A stretch of 64,000 nucleotides of DNA, from NCBI RefSeq assembly GCF_036242395.1, contig NZ_CP108458.1:3534001-3598000 (forward strand). The letters are read 5' to 3'. The notes under the pieces were generated by a model, which had not been told where the DNA came from, searched no databases, and saw only the letters and a list, made by a program, of their open reading frames with translations. Both the position numbers and the translations under genes were made by a program. Source of the DNA: Kitasatospora sp. NBC_01266 (GTDB lineage Bacteria; Actinomycetota; Actinomycetes; Streptomycetales; Streptomycetaceae). This document shows, in pieces, positions 45,268 to 54,666 of this stretch (position 1 is the stretch's first letter; the number at the start of each line of letters is the position of its first letter).

Positions 45268-45399
45268 CGCGTCACCCTCCATTGCTCCGTCGCCGATCAC
45301 CTCATGACCGGTCAGGTCGGCATTCTGCCCGTTTTTGACGGTATCCCGACCATCTCGCGCCAGGTCCGACCGCACCCCCGACCGGGCCGGATCTGACGC

Positions 45400-45449
45400 G
45401 AACGGCCGCACCGCCACCCACGGGTACGTGGCTGGCGGTGCGGCCGTTC
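45400..45449 (-). terminator. guaA terminator, 17-bp perfect stem
   Basis: Arms 45400-45416 and 45433-45449 are exact complements. An inner CCAC/GTGG pair (45418-45421, 45428-45431) extends the stem. It lies 25 bp beyond the guaA stop and upstream of the DoxX-Rieske gene. Confidence 0.9.
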
Positions 45450-45473
45450 AACGCGAAGGGAGCGAGTTTTCGG

Positions 45474-47069
45474 TCACTCCCACTCGATGGTGCCCGGCGG
45501 CTTGCTGGTCACGTCCAGCACCACGCGGTTGACGTCGCGCACCTCGTTGGTGATCCGGGTGGAGATCTTGGCCAGCACCTCGTAGGGCAGCCGCGACCAG
45601 TCGGCGGTCATGGCGTCCTCGGAGGAGACCGGACGCAGCACGATCGGGTGGCCGTAGGTGCGGCCGTCGCCCTGCACGCCCACGCTGCGCACGTCGGCGA
45701 GCAGCACCACCGGGCACTGCCAGATCTCGCGGTCCAGGCCGGCCGCGGTCAGCTCCTCGCGGGCGATCGCGTCGGCCTCGCGCAGCAGGTCCAGGCGCTC
45801 CTTGGTGACCTCACCGACGATCCGGATACCCAGGCCCGGGCCCGGGAACGGCTGGCGCTGGACGATCTCCTCGGGCAGGCCGAGCTCCTGGCCGACCATC
45901 CGGACCTCGTCCTTGAACAGCTTGCGCAGCGGCTCGACCAGCGAGAACTGCAGGTCCTCGGGCAGGCCGCCGACGTTGTGGTGCGACTTGATGTTCGCGG
46001 TGCCGGTGCCGCCACCGGACTCCACCACGTCCGGGTAGAGGGTGCCCTGGACCAGGAAGTCGACGGATTCGCCGTGCGCGCCGGCCTCGGCCACGATCTC
46101 GGCCTGCGCCTGCTCGAAGACCCGGATGAACTCCCGGCCGATGATCTTGCGCTTCTCCTCCGGGTCGCTGACGCCCTTGAGCGCGGCCAGGAACCGCTCC
46201 TCGGCGTGGACCACCTTGAGCTTGACGCCGGTGGCGGCGACGAAGTCCTTCTCGACCTGCTCGGTCTCGCCCTGGCGCATCAGGCCGTGGTCGACGTACA
46301 CGCAGGTCAGCTGGTCGCCGATGGCCTTGGCCACCAGGGCGGCGGCGACCGCGGAGTCCACGCCGCCGGACAGGCCGCAGATCGCGCGCTTCTCGCCGAC
46401 CTGCGCCTTGATCAGCGCGACCTGCTCGTCCACCACGTTGTGCGTGGTCCAGGTCGGGGCGATGCCCGCGCCGCGGTAGAGGAAGTGCTCCAGGATCTGC
46501 TGACCGTGGGTGGAGTGCAGCACCTCCGGGTGGTACTGGACGCCGTAGAGCCGGGCCTCGTCGTTCTCGAAGGCAGCGACCGGGACCACGTCGGTGGACG
46601 CGGACACCGTGAAGCCCTCGGGGGCGGCGGAGCAGGCGTCACCGTGCGACATCCACACCGACTGCTCGGCCGGGGTGCCCTCGAAGAGGGTCGAGCCGGT
46701 CTTGCTGACGTGCAGCGGCGTGCGGCCGTACTCGCGGGCACCGGTGTTGTCGACGGTCCCGCCGAGCGTGATCGCCATCAGCTGGAAGCCGTAGCACATG
46801 CCGAAGACCGGCACCCCGGCCTCGAAGATCGCACGGTCGAGCCGCGGCGCGCCCTCCTCGTAGACCGAGGACGGACCGCCGGAGAGGATGATCGCCTTCG
46901 GGTTCTTGGCGAGCATCTCGGCGACCGGCATGGTGCTCGGCACGATCTCGCTGTAGACCCGCGCCTCACGCACCCGACGGGCGATGAGCTGGGCGTACTG
47001 GGCGCCGAAGTCGACCACCAGAACGGTGTCGACCGGCGATACGGACTGGTCGGGGGTAGCAGAGGACAC
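45474..47069 (-). CDS. guaA: GMP synthase (glutamine-hydrolysing)
   Basis: 531 residues, converts XMP to GMP with glutamine and ATP. The N-terminal class I amidotransferase domain has the nucleophile in [10 protein letters not shown] and the His-Glu pair in GVQYHPEV. The ATP-pyrophosphatase domain has the P-loop [15 protein letters not shown], and the C-terminal dimerisation domain ends with the conserved [13 protein letters not shown] start with GGAAGG 9 nt upstream. It works with guaB, about 13 kb away in the same window, in the IMP to GMP branch. Upstream lies an unusually long non-coding gap. Confidence 0.98.
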   Translation of the reverse strand: MSSATPDQSVSPVDTVLVVDFGAQYAQLIARRVREARVYSEIVPSTMPVAEMLAKNPKAIILSGGPSSVYEEGAPRLDRAIFEAGVPVFGMCYGFQLMAITLGGTVDNTGAREYGRTPLHVSKTGSTLFEGTPAEQSVWMSHGDACSAAPEGFTVSASTDVVPVAAFENDEARLYGVQYHPEVLHSTHGQQILEHFLYRGAGIAPTWTTHNVVDEQVALIKAQVGEKRAICGLSGGVDSAVAAALVAKAIGDQLTCVYVDHGLMRQGETEQVEKDFVAATGVKLKVVHAEERFLAALKGVSDPEEKRKIIGREFIRVFEQAQAEIVAEAGAHGESVDFLVQGTLYPDVVESGGGTGTANIKSHHNVGGLPEDLQFSLVEPLRKLFKDEVRMVGQELGLPEEIVQRQPFPGPGLGIRIVGEVTKERLDLLREADAIAREELTAAGLDREIWQCPVVLLADVRSVGVQGDGRTYGHPIVLRPVSSEDAMTADWSRLPYEVLAKISTRITNEVRDVNRVVLDVTSKPPGTIEWE

Positions 47070-47664
47070 AGACGGCCTTCCGGCAGCGATGTGGGGGTGT
47101 CACCCCCGAGTCTACCGGGCACCCCGTTCACCCCTTTGCCGACCGCCCGTGTCCGACCCCGGCGCGCACTCGTTCTCCCGGCGACCGTACGACCGCGTCG
47201 CGCCCGCCAGGTGCGCCGCACCCCGGCGCCCGGGCCCGCGCCTGTACGGCCGGCAGGACCACGCGTGGAGTTCGTTCCCAGTCCGCCCGCGCGCGTGGCG
47301 CCGCACCGCCCTTGGCATCGGTCGGTGGGAGCGCCGTGGGACCACGCGCGGGTGCGGTGAACCGGCAGCAGGGGACAGCGGCCGGCTCACGACTGCGCCA
47401 GGAGGTGCGGCGGCGGGTTCCGGGGACGCCCGAACCGCCGTCGCACCACCCGGCCACCGGCAGCATTATCACCGAGAGTCACCAGAAGATGTCAGGCCAT
47501 CTTGCCCGGGGCAGGTCCGGACCAGCTACTGACAGGCTGTCAGGACCGCCGCCGGAGAAAAATGCAATGTGCCGAAGTCGGCCGAATCGGTTGCAGAGCA
47601 TGGCCTGCGTCCACCACGATGCTGGGGAGGGGGTTTCCGGCGGCCGATTTCGGCCGGCGGGTCG

Positions 47665-47703
47665 CCCACTGTCCTGCACCCGCCCATCGGCGGTGACAGT
47701 GGG
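47665..47703. ncRNA. Candidate structured RNA element
   Basis: CCCACTGTC (47665-47673) and GACAGTGGG (47695-47703) are exact complements. Inside them CCGCC and GGCGG pair around CATC, giving a two-tier hairpin. A second set of stems follows at 47707-47730. The strand is unknown. It could be part of a small RNA or of a long guaA leader; neither is shown. Confidence 0.3.
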
Positions 47704-47887
47704 TATCACCTCACGCTCCGTGACGGAGGTGTCGGCGCCGGCCCCACCCAGGCCGGGGCGCGCACCAGGTGGCGCGCAACCCGTGCCCACGCCCGGCGCG
47801 ACTCGAAGCCAACCGAATAGACGGCGCTCACCCCCCGGCGCCGTCGCCCCAGCACCGGCGCTGCCCTGACGCCGCGTGCTGAGCGAC

Positions 47888-47917
47888 AAAGGGCCCCGTT
47901 CCCCCGCGGGGCCCTTT
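47888..47917 (-). terminator. Terminator of the GMC oxidoreductase operon
   Basis: AAAGGGCCCCG (47888-47898) and CGGGGCCCTTT (47907-47917) pair exactly with an 8-nt loop, 31 bp beyond the GMC stop. On the minus strand the right arm reads AAAGGG and the stem ends in TTT. Confidence 0.85.
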
Positions 47918-47948
47918 GCCTTGCCCACCGGCCGAGCGCGTCGGCGGG

Positions 47949-49769
47949 TCAGTCCTGCTTCTTCGGCACCTTCGGCACCGCCAGCAGCGGCAGCCGCAGC
48001 TCGCCGAAGGCGCCACTCGGCACCGCGGGTCGCACCGGCCCGACCGCCGCGATCCGGCGGTAGGCCTGGTCCTGGGCCGGGCGCGGGTCGGCCTCACCCT
48101 TGTTGGGCCACATCGACATCGCCCGCTCGGCCTGCGCGGTGATCGTCAGCGAGGGGTTGACGCCGAGGTTGGCGGAGATGGTCGAGCCGTCCACCACGCT
48201 GATCCCCGGGTAGCCGTAGAGCCGCTGGTACGGGTCGACCACACCGCGCTCGGGGCTGTCCGCGATCGGGCAGCCGCCGATGAAGTGCGCCGTCATCGGG
48301 ATGTCGAAGACGTCGCCGACCGTGCTGCCGGCGAAGCCGTTGATCGAGTCGGCGAGCGCCTGGGCCGCCCGCTCGGCGGCCGGGATCCAGCTCGGGTTCG
48401 GCTCGCCGTGGCCCTGCCGGGAGGTCAACTTGCCCTTCCCCAGGCCCTTCTGCTTCAGCGAGACGGTGATCGAGTTGTCCAGCGACTGCATCACCAGTCC
48501 GATGATGGTCCGCTCCGACCACTTGTAGTTGCTCAGCGAGCGGGCGAACACCGTCGGGTGCTTGAGCGCGGTGGCCCCGGCCCGCAGCCAGCGCGGACCG
48601 CGCCCGCCGCCGGGCACCTGCATGATCGACAGGAAGCCCATCGCGTTGGAGCCCTTGCCGTAGCGCACCGGCTCGATGTGGGTGTTCTCGTCGGGGTGGA
48701 TCGAGGAGGTGATCGCCACCCCCTTGGTGAAGTCCACCGGCCCGCCGTAGCGCCCGGGCATGGTCTGCGCGCCGACCAGCGCCTCGGAGTTGGTCCGGGT
48801 CAGCTCGCCGAGGGTGGCCGAGATGCCCGGCAGCCGGCCCTGGTCGCGCATCCGGTGCAGCAGCGTCTGGGTGCCGTAGGTGCCGGCCGCCACCACCACC
48901 TTGGCCGCCGTCAGGGTCCGGGCGCCGGCCCGCTCGGCCGCCGCGCCCCGGGCGTTGGTGCGCCGCACGTCGACGGCGTAGCCCTGCTCCCCGTCGGCCC
49001 CCGCCAGCGGGCGGATCCGCGCGACCGTGGTGAGCGGGTGGATCTCGGCGCCGTTGGCCTCCGCCAGGTACAGGTAGTTCTCGGTGAGCGTGTTCTTGGC
49101 CCCGTGCCGGCAGCCGGTCATGCACTCCCCGCACTCCACGCAGGCCTTGCGGCGCGGTCCGGCACCGCCGAAGTACGGGTCCTCGACCTCCGCGCCGGGC
49201 ACCGTCTTCGAGGAGCCGTCGGCGTCCTGGCCGTCACCGAAGAAGACCCCGACCGGCGCGAAGTGGAAGGTGTCGCCGACTCCCAACTGCTCGGCGGCTG
49301 CCTGCAGATGGACGTCGGAGGGGGTGGTGGTGGGATTGGTCCGCACCCCGAGCATCCGCTGCGCCTGGTCGTAGAAGGGGGCCAACTCCTCCTGCCAGTC
49401 GGTGATGTGCTGCCACTGGCGGTCCTCGAAGAAGGCCTTCGGCGGCACGTACAGGGTGTTGGCGTAGTTGAGCGAGCCGCCGCCCACGCCGGCCCCGCCG
49501 AGCACCACGACGTTGGCCAGCAGGTGGATCCGCTGGATCCCGTAGAGGCCGAGCGCCGGCGCCCACAGGTAGTTCTTCACGTCCCAGGAGGTCGTGGGCA
49601 GTTCGTCCCGCCCGAAGCGCCGCCCGGCCTCCAGCACGGCGACCCGGTAGCCCTTCTCGGTCAGCCGCAGCGCGCTGACCGAACCGCCGAACCCCGAACC
49701 CACCACGATCACGTCGTAGTCGAAGCTCTCCGCAGGCTGCTTCTCCACCGGCTGCTTCTCCTCGGTCAC
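47949..49769 (-). CDS. GMC-type FAD oxidoreductase (cholesterol-oxidase-like)
   Basis: 606 residues. The FAD Rossmann motif VVGSGFGGSVSALRL is at about 23-37, the second GMC region is LGGAGVGGGSLNYAN, and the C-terminal FAD/substrate region is DPYQRLYGYPGISVVDGS, then ANLGVNPSLTITAQAERA. A four-Cys segment CVECGECMTGCRHGAKNT (about residue 218) is typical of the ChoD-like subgroup and may bind iron-sulphur. In M. tuberculosis ChoD lies next to guaB3-guaB2, similar to this neighbourhood. The substrate is unknown; cholesterol oxidation is not implied. The ATG overlaps the aldehyde dehydrogenase stop by 4 nt, suggesting an oxidation pathway through an aldehyde. Confidence 0.88.
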   Translation of the reverse strand: MTEEKQPVEKQPAESFDYDVIVVGSGFGGSVSALRLTEKGYRVAVLEAGRRFGRDELPTTSWDVKNYLWAPALGLYGIQRIHLLANVVVLGGAGVGGGSLNYANTLYVPPKAFFEDRQWQHITDWQEELAPFYDQAQRMLGVRTNPTTTPSDVHLQAAAEQLGVGDTFHFAPVGVFFGDGQDADGSSKTVPGAEVEDPYFGGAGPRRKACVECGECMTGCRHGAKNTLTENYLYLAEANGAEIHPLTTVARIRPLAGADGEQGYAVDVRRTNARGAAAERAGARTLTAAKVVVAAGTYGTQTLLHRMRDQGRLPGISATLGELTRTNSEALVGAQTMPGRYGGPVDFTKGVAITSSIHPDENTHIEPVRYGKGSNAMGFLSIMQVPGGGRGPRWLRAGATALKHPTVFARSLSNYKWSERTIIGLVMQSLDNSITVSLKQKGLGKGKLTSRQGHGEPNPSWIPAAERAAQALADSINGFAGSTVGDVFDIPMTAHFIGGCPIADSPERGVVDPYQRLYGYPGISVVDGSTISANLGVNPSLTITAQAERAMSMWPNKGEADPRPAQDQAYRRIAAVGPVRPAVPSGAFGELRLPLLAVPKVPKKQD

Positions 49770-51412
49770 TTGAGCCCCAGCGTCTTCAGGGCCCGCAGGC
49801 CGGTGGTGAACAGCGCCGCGAACTTCTCGTCGGTGAGCCCCAGCGAGGGGGCCAGCGGCAGCAGCCGCTGGGTGGCGATGGTCTGCGCCTCGGTGAAGCG
49901 CAGGATGCCCTCGGCGCCGTGCCGCCGCCCCAGGCCCGACTCGCCCATGCCGCCCATCGGCGAGGCCACCGAGCCGTAGCCGGCCGCGTAGCCCTCATTG
50001 ACGTTGACCGTGCCGGTGCGCAGCCGCGCCGCCACCGCCCGCCCGCGCCGCGGGTCCTTGGTCCAGACGCTCGAATTGAGACCGTACGGCGTGGCGTTGG
50101 CCTGCGCGACGGCCTCCTCCTCGGTGTCGAAGCGGTAGATCGAGACCACCGGGCCGAAGGTCTCCTCGGCGCAGACCGCCATCTCGGGGGTGACCCCGTC
50201 CAGGACGGTGGGCTCGTAGAAGAGCGGGCCGAGGTCGGGGCGGGCCTGGCCGCCGGTCAGCACCGTGGCGCCGGCCTTGACGGCCTCCTCGACGTGCCGG
50301 GTGACCGTCTCGAGCTGCTTGGCGGAGACCAGCGAGCCCATGTCGGCACCGTAGGCCAGACCGCCACCCAGCCGCATCGCCCGGGTCCGCGCGGTGAACT
50401 TCTCCAGGAAGGCGCCGGCCACCGAGCGGTGCACGAAGAGCCGCTCGACCGAGACGCAGAGCTGCCCGGCGGAGGAGAAGCAGGCCCGCACCGCGCCCTC
50501 GGCCGCCTTGTCCAGGTCGGCGTCGGCGAGCACCAGCAGCGCGTTCTTGCCGCCGAGTTCGAGCGAGGCGCCGACCAGCCGGGCGGCGGCCCGCTGGGCC
50601 ACGTCGCGGCCGGTGGGGGTGGAGCCGGTGAACGAGACGTAGTCCGCGTGCTCGATCACGGCCGGGCCGATCACCGGGCCGTCGCCGATCACGATCTGCC
50701 ACAGGTCGGCCGGCAGCCCGGCCTCGATCAGCAGCTCGCGGGCCCAGAGCGCGGTCAGCGCGGTCTGCGTGTCGGGCTTGTTGACCACCGCGTTGCCCGC
50801 CACGAAGGCCGGCAGCGAGTCGCTGACCGACAGCTCCAGCGGGTAGTTCCACGGCGAGATGTGGCCGATCACGCCCTTGGGGCGGCGTCCTTCCACCGTG
50901 TGGGTGAGCACCGGCACCGCGCCGCCGCGGCGGCGGTCCTTCAGATAGCCGGCCGCGGCCCGCCCGTAGTGCCTGGCGGCCATCGCGGTGGCGAGGATCT
51001 CGTCGAAGGCGTGCAGCCGGGACTTGCCGGTCTCCGCCTGGATCAGGTCGAGCACCTCGTCCTGCCGCTTGAGCAGCAGGTCGTGGAAGCGCAGCAGCAC
51101 CGCCGCCCGGCGCCGCACCGGCTGGGCGGCCCACTGCGGCTGGGCGCGCCGGGCCAGCTCGAAGGCCGCCTTGACGTCCTGCGGGGTCGACCGCGGCAGC
51201 TCGGCCAGCAGCTCACCGGTGAGCGGCGCGAGGGTCCGCACCGTCCCCCCGCCTTCGGCCGCCGGCGCCCCCGTGCCGTCACCGGCGGCGGTGACGCCGC
51301 GGGCCAGCCGGGTGACCAGGGACTGCGGGACCGCAGAGGCGACTGTACGGCCGGCGCCCGGGGCCACCGGATTGCGGCCGCCGCCGCGGTTTTCTGCCGT
51401 GATGTCCGTCAT
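49766..51412 (-). CDS. NAD(P)-dependent aldehyde dehydrogenase (succinate-semialdehyde dehydrogenase type)
   Basis: 548 residues. The catalytic Cys lies in SSAGQLCVSVERLFV and the general-base Glu in LELGGKNALLV. The cofactor-binding FTGSTPTGRDVA, the ISPWNYPLELS segment and the C-terminal PMGGMGESGLGRRHG are all present. Most relatives are annotated as succinic-semialdehyde dehydrogenase (GabD2-like). An N-terminal extension of about 60 residues precedes the core. The ATG has no Shine-Dalgarno sequence; a TAGGCT hexamer 6 nt before it suggests a leaderless mRNA. It heads a two-gene operon with the GMC oxidoreductase. Confidence 0.92.
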   Translation of the reverse strand: MTDITAENRGGGRNPVAPGAGRTVASAVPQSLVTRLARGVTAAGDGTGAPAAEGGGTVRTLAPLTGELLAELPRSTPQDVKAAFELARRAQPQWAAQPVRRRAAVLLRFHDLLLKRQDEVLDLIQAETGKSRLHAFDEILATAMAARHYGRAAAGYLKDRRRGGAVPVLTHTVEGRRPKGVIGHISPWNYPLELSVSDSLPAFVAGNAVVNKPDTQTALTALWARELLIEAGLPADLWQIVIGDGPVIGPAVIEHADYVSFTGSTPTGRDVAQRAAARLVGASLELGGKNALLVLADADLDKAAEGAVRACFSSAGQLCVSVERLFVHRSVAGAFLEKFTARTRAMRLGGGLAYGADMGSLVSAKQLETVTRHVEEAVKAGATVLTGGQARPDLGPLFYEPTVLDGVTPEMAVCAEETFGPVVSIYRFDTEEEAVAQANATPYGLNSSVWTKDPRRGRAVAARLRTGTVNVNEGYAAGYGSVASPMGGMGESGLGRRHGAEGILRFTEAQTIATQRLLPLAPSLGLTDEKFAALFTTGLRALKTLGLK

Positions 51413-51442
51413 GGGCGCAGCCTAGGCCTTGGGCGGCCGGTT

Positions 51443-51461
51443 GTGTACCCGTCGGTAACAC
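51443..51461. promoter_or_regulatory. Imperfect dyad upstream of the aldehyde dehydrogenase gene
   Basis: GTGTACCC-GTC-GGTAACAC (51443-51461) is an inverted repeat with one inserted base per arm. It lies within the 57-bp gap between the kinase stop and the aldehyde dehydrogenase start, roughly where a -35 region would be for a leaderless transcript. Possible operator. Confidence 0.35.
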
Positions 51462-51469
51462 GAAAGGCC

Positions 51470-53359
51470 CTACGGGGTCACCGGGGTGAAGTCGTTCAGC
51501 AGCGTGGTGAAGTTGTTCTCGGTCAGCGTGCGGTCGGTACCGGTGGCCGGGCCGCCGACGAGCATCGCGTACGAGGTGCCCTGGCTGTCCCGGTACTCCT
51601 CCTCGACCACCCGGCGCGGTCCGGCCATCGGGCCGGTGCCGGTGTAGGTGTAGGTGAAGATCCACTTGGCCGCCTCGTAGCCGTGCACCTGGGCGGCGGC
51701 GAGGGACTCCTGCTGGTAGTCCGCCGTCTCCAGTTGCGGGTGCTGGCTCCAGTCCTGATCCAGCTGGGTGAGGTGCGCCAGTGGCGTCAGCGGATCGCCG
51801 ACCTGGACCGCGAACTGGATCAGGTGCCGGTCGCCGTCCGGACTGTAGTAGATGTTGTTGCTCTTGACCGACCGCTGCCAGTTGCCACCGGCCAGCGGCT
51901 CCGGGAAGCGGAAGCCGGCCGGGTCCGTCACCCACTTGAAGCCGGTCGGTGCCGGGCCGGCCGGTGCGGTGGCGCTGGGTGTGGTCGGCGCGGAGCTGGG
52001 CGCGGCGGTCGACGAGGCGGTGCTGGACGCGGCCGAGGGCGAGGGGTCGGCCACCGGCGTCTGGTTGCCGTGGTCGTAGCGGACCACGCCGAAGGCCACC
52101 GCGCCGCTCACCACGGCAGCGGTCAGCCCGAGCAGCACCAGCCGCAGGCCTCCGCTGCGGCGGGAGCGGCGGGCCGTCGGCAGCGGCCCGGTGGGGGTCG
52201 GCTCGACCGGTGCCGACACCGGCACCGGGGCGGGCGCGAGCGCCGCGGTGGGACCGGTCGGCCCGGCGGATGTGCCGGACGACGGCTCGGCGGGGCTGTC
52301 CTGCTCGGCCAGCGACGGGCGGTCCACCACCGGCACCAGCTGGGTGGGCGTGCGGTGGATCGCCGGCGGGCGGGCGGTGATCGCCACGGTGTGCCCGGCG
52401 GTCACCTCGCGCAGCATCCGCAGCGCCTCGTCGGCGCTCGGCCGCTGCTCCGCCTGCTTGGCCAGCAGCGCGGCCAGCACCGGCCCGAGCGCGCCCGCGT
52501 TGCGCGGCTCCGGCAGCGGTTCGGCGACCACGGCGGCCAGCGTGCTGAGCGGGTCGTGCCGGCGGAACGGCGACTGGCCCTCCACCGCCGCCCACAGCGT
52601 GGCCCCCAGCCCCCACAGGTCGGAGGCCGGGCCGGGACGCTCGCCCTGGGCCCGCTCGGGCGCCAGGTAGTCGGGCGAGCCGACCAGGTCACCGGGCCGG
52701 GTCAGCTCGGAGGAACCCTCGAACTTGGCGATCCCGAAGTCCAGCAGCACCACCCGTCCGGTGCCGTGCTCGAGCAGCACGTTGGCCGGCTTCACGTCCC
52801 GGTGCAGCACGCCGAGCTGGTGGCCCCGGTGCAGCGCGGCCAGCACCTGGGCGCCGACCTCGGCGGCCTCGCGCGGGGAGAGCGCGCCGTCCTGGGCGAC
52901 CACGTCGGCCAGCGAACGGCCGTCGATCAGCTCCATCACGATCCACGGTCGGCCGTCCTGCTCCAGCACGTCGTGGATGGTGATCACCCCGCCGTGCTTG
53001 ATCCGGGCCGCCGCCCTGGCCTCCTGCTTCATCCGGGACTGCAGGATCGCCAGATCCTCCTCGGGCAGGTGGTTGACGGTCAGCTCCTTGACCGCCACCT
53101 CGCGGTCCAGCATCAGGTCCCTGGCCCGCCAGACGGTCCCCATGCCACCGCGGCCCAGCCGGTCCCCCAGCTCGTAGCGCCCGGCCAGCATCCGCCGGGT
53201 CTCGGCTCTGCCGATCGGCTCGGCCTCGGTCCGCTCGGCCCCGGTCGTTTCGGCCCCGCGCGGTTCGGTCCCGGTCGGCTCGTTCTCGGTTTCGGTCGGC
53301 ACGGCCTCACCGGTCGGCACGGGCACCCCGACGGCCCCCGCCTGCTCCTGTCCACTCAC
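51470..53359 (-). CDS. Transmembrane Ser/Thr protein kinase
   Basis: 629 residues from GTG 53359 (GGGGGAG 8 nt upstream). The Hanks-type kinase domain (about 60-315) is intact: glycine loop LGRGGMGTVW, Lys91 in VAVKE, HRDVKPANVLL (His186-Asp188), DFG 207-209, then the SPDYLAPE segment. A Pro/Ala/Thr-rich juxtamembrane region leads to one membrane segment (about 400-420, LVLLGLTAAVVSGAVAFGV), a Ser/Ala/Pro-rich linker and an external domain of about 150 residues. This domain (FKWVTDPAGFRFPEPL, then VEEEYRDSQGTSYAMLVGG) resembles that of the second kinase in the cluster. Substrates are unknown. Probably active. Confidence 0.93.
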   Translation of the reverse strand: MSGQEQAGAVGVPVPTGEAVPTETENEPTGTEPRGAETTGAERTEAEPIGRAETRRMLAGRYELGDRLGRGGMGTVWRARDLMLDREVAVKELTVNHLPEEDLAILQSRMKQEARAAARIKHGGVITIHDVLEQDGRPWIVMELIDGRSLADVVAQDGALSPREAAEVGAQVLAALHRGHQLGVLHRDVKPANVLLEHGTGRVVLLDFGIAKFEGSSELTRPGDLVGSPDYLAPERAQGERPGPASDLWGLGATLWAAVEGQSPFRRHDPLSTLAAVVAEPLPEPRNAGALGPVLAALLAKQAEQRPSADEALRMLREVTAGHTVAITARPPAIHRTPTQLVPVVDRPSLAEQDSPAEPSSGTSAGPTGPTAALAPAPVPVSAPVEPTPTGPLPTARRSRRSGGLRLVLLGLTAAVVSGAVAFGVVRYDHGNQTPVADPSPSAASSTASSTAAPSSAPTTPSATAPAGPAPTGFKWVTDPAGFRFPEPLAGGNWQRSVKSNNIYYSPDGDRHLIQFAVQVGDPLTPLAHLTQLDQDWSQHPQLETADYQQESLAAAQVHGYEAAKWIFTYTYTGTGPMAGPRRVVEEEYRDSQGTSYAMLVGGPATGTDRTLTENNFTTLLNDFTPVTP

Positions 53360-53500
53360 GGCGACCGCTCCCCCCTCTTCGGTGCACCACACAACTGATC
53401 ACCGCTCGGACAATGTTCCGGACCCAGCCTAGGCGTCCATCCCACAATGCTTCACCGGGACCCGGCCACGTGACCGGGCTGTGATGTCCGTGCCACTACG

Positions 53501-54649
53501 TCACCGGGCGAACACGGCAACGGCCGTGATCGCCAGCACCATCGCCACCAGCACCCCGCCGACCAGCAGCACCGGCAGCAGCTTGGACGGCCGCTGCGCC
53601 CGGGCATGCCGGGCGTGCTCCGGTACCACCGGCGGGGCCGCCACCGCCACCGCCGGCTGCCGTCCGCGGCGCGGCCGCGGCACCAGCGGCCGGGCCGGCC
53701 GCAGTACCGGCAGCGACGGCTCGACCGGCGCCTCCCGGTAGGGCTCCGGCGCCTGCGCCAGCAGCTCGGTCAGCCACTGCCGGGCCTCGCCGGCCGACGG
53801 CCGCGCGGCGGGATCGGTGGCGAGCAGCCGGTCCACCAGCGGGCGCAACGGCCCGCACCCGGCACTGTCGGCCCGCTGCCCGGCCCGGACGGCGGCGAAG
53901 AGCGCGGTCGGGCTCTGCTCGGGGAACGGGCCGTACCCGGTCAGCGCCCGGTGCAGCAGCACGCCCAGCGCCCACAGGTCCACCGCCGGCCCCGCCACGG
54001 CGCCCTCGAGGGCCAGCAGCTCCGGCGCCCAGCGCTCGGCCCGAGCCCCGACCAGACCGGTGCGCGCCTGTGCCCAGCGCCGCCCGTCCGCGCCGCCGAG
54101 CGCCGTGGCCAGCGCCTCCTGGGCGACGCCGATCGCCTGGCCGCCGAGCAGCGCGGCGCCGTCCTCGCAGACCAGCACCTGCTCGACGGTGACGTTCCCG
54201 TGCGCGCGGCCACCGCGGTGCACCGCGCCCAGCGCGCCGGACAGGTCGGCGGCCAGTTCGGCGGCCCGGTACGGGTCCAGCGGCTCGGCCGCGAGCAGTT
54301 CGGGCAGGGTCAGCGCGGCCGGCTGCTCGACCACGGCCCAGACCACGCCGTCCGCCGCGAAGACCTGGAAGGACTGCCGCAGCCTGGGGTGCTCGGCGGT
54401 GTCCGCGAGTACCGCGCGGACTGCGGTGAGGATCTCGGCGGGGTCCAGCCAGCGGCTGCCCTCGAAGTCCGCGCTGCCGGTCAGCTCGGGTACCAGCAGT
54501 TCGGGCAGTTCCAGCCCCTCCAGCAGCACCGGGGTGTCGCCGTGCAGGTCCACCGCGAGGCGGCGCGGCCCGACCGCGTCCGGCTGCGCCGGCTGACCGT
54601 CCGCCACCTGGTACCGGCCGGCCATCGTCTGGCCAGGGCCAGCTCGCAT
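53501..54649 (-). CDS. Membrane-anchored pseudokinase
   Basis: 382 residues from ATG 54649 (GAGGGGG upstream). The fold follows protein kinases from YQVADG to the C-lobe (VDLWALGVLLHRALTGYGPFPEQ), but the catalytic residues are gone. There is no glycine loop and no VAxK Lys. The catalytic loop reads HGNVTVEQVLV (150-160), so the HRD Asp is Asn152, and the Lys and Asn are Thr and Gln. The DFG position reads LGG (168-170). A Pro/Arg-rich linker and one C-terminal membrane segment (about 355-378) follow, with almost no external part. It resembles the MviN/FhaA-type pseudokinases that act as docking proteins. It lies 17 bp after an active kinase gene and 141 bp before another, so it may regulate one of them. 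Confidence 0.85.
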   Translation of the reverse strand: MRAGPGQTMAGRYQVADGQPAQPDAVGPRRLAVDLHGDTPVLLEGLELPELLVPELTGSADFEGSRWLDPAEILTAVRAVLADTAEHPRLRQSFQVFAADGVVWAVVEQPAALTLPELLAAEPLDPYRAAELAADLSGALGAVHRGGRAHGNVTVEQVLVCEDGAALLGGQAIGVAQEALATALGGADGRRWAQARTGLVGARAERWAPELLALEGAVAGPAVDLWALGVLLHRALTGYGPFPEQSPTALFAAVRAGQRADSAGCGPLRPLVDRLLATDPAARPSAGEARQWLTELLAQAPEPYREAPVEPSLPVLRPARPLVPRPRRGRQPAVAVAAPPVVPEHARHARAQRPSKLLPVLLVGGVLVAMVLAITAVAVFAR

Positions 54650-54666
54650 GGCCGCCCCCTCTCTCG

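Larger units (their letters stand above)
47070..47948. other. 879-bp gap without a supported gene
   Basis: The gap between the guaA start and the GMC oxidoreductase stop has short open frames but none with a convincing start, ribosome-binding site or family. It has several dyads: CTGACA-GGC-TGTCAG (47529-47543), a large hairpin (47665-47703), overlapping CTCCG-TGA-CGGAG and CACCTC/GAGGTG pairs (47707-47730), and the terminator at 47888. A less GC-rich patch (47461-47600) could hold a promoter. A non-coding RNA or a decayed gene is possible. Confidence 0.6.

Noticed and set aside
45268..45417. Upstream start of the DoxX-Rieske gene
   Set aside because: The start at 45417 falls within the guaA terminator hairpin, and a good Shine-Dalgarno sequence precedes ATG 45267.
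47569..47820. Possible 83-codon gene in the guaA upstream gap
   Set aside because: No ribosome-binding site, no family resemblance, and it overlaps the stem-loops at 47665-47730.
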